This document shows, piece by piece, positions 14,216 through 14,239 of a stretch of 14,239 nucleotides of DNA. The DNA is from Dehalococcoidia bacterium (lineage in GTDB: Bacteria; Chloroflexota; Dehalococcoidia; E44-bin15), in contig SOIC01000143.1 of assembly GCA_004377275.1 (NCBI GenBank), forward strand, positions 1-14,239, in the 5' to 3' direction. Positions within the stretch are counted from its first letter, which is position 1. Every line of letters starts with the position of its first letter. The translations under genes were made by a program, and so were the position numbers. The notes under the pieces are model-generated. The model had not been told where the DNA came from. It did no database searches and saw only the letters and a program-made list of their open reading frames with translations.

Positions 14216-14239
14216 GTAATTCCTCCTTTTCGATTAATC

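Overview
This is a compact, gene-dense bacterial window of roughly 55-60% GC by eye. It is mostly one long plus-strand chromosomal housekeeping run with very short or overlapping gene junctions. The order topA-xer-aroQ-M24 peptidase-efp-xseA-xseB, the EF-P loop GRGSAQVR and the short XseA suggest an anaerobic Chloroflexota (Dehalococcoidia-like) genome or MAG. That assignment is inferred from recall of gene order and sequence style, not from a search. There is no phage, IS, CRISPR, rRNA or tRNA signal.

Layout. (1) 1-1125: 3' part of a cobalamin-binding/radical SAM enzyme, cut by the left edge. (2) 1126-1223: a weak hairpin and a good sigma-70-type promoter placed so close to the dprA ATG that the transcript would be almost leaderless. 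(3) 1224-6915: dprA, topA, xerC-like recombinase, aroQ and an M24 Xaa-Pro peptidase, joined by overlaps of 1-4 nt or gaps of about 10 nt. (4) 6916-8908: an AT-rich leader with a perfect 10-bp tandem repeat, then efp, xseA and xseB. (5) 8905-12355: a tightly coupled set of four less familiar enzymes: a PHP phosphoesterase, a PurN-like formyltransferase, a COG4030/EhaR-like HAD protein and a PfkB sugar/nucleoside kinase. (6) 12356-12532: the longest gap, with a short fossil of an enoyl-CoA hydratase C-terminus, an imperfect hairpin, a consensus TATAAT and a perfect Shine-Dalgarno. (7) 12533-14215: 3-hydroxyacyl-CoA dehydrogenase (plus) and enoyl-CoA hydratase (minus), converging with a 12-nt gap.

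How the genes work together. dprA, topA, xer and xseAB serve DNA uptake, recombination, topology and repair. aroQ feeds the shikimate pathway. EF-P and the M24 peptidase are both linked to proline: ribosome rescue at polyproline and X-Pro cleavage. The final pair catalyses consecutive steps of fatty acyl-CoA beta-oxidation or the reverse. The four-enzyme block after xseB is the part whose joint role is unknown. I do not see a clear new defence or mobile system. The best leads are the four-enzyme block, the hydratase fossil, the leaderless dprA promoter and the Arg-tipped EF-P.
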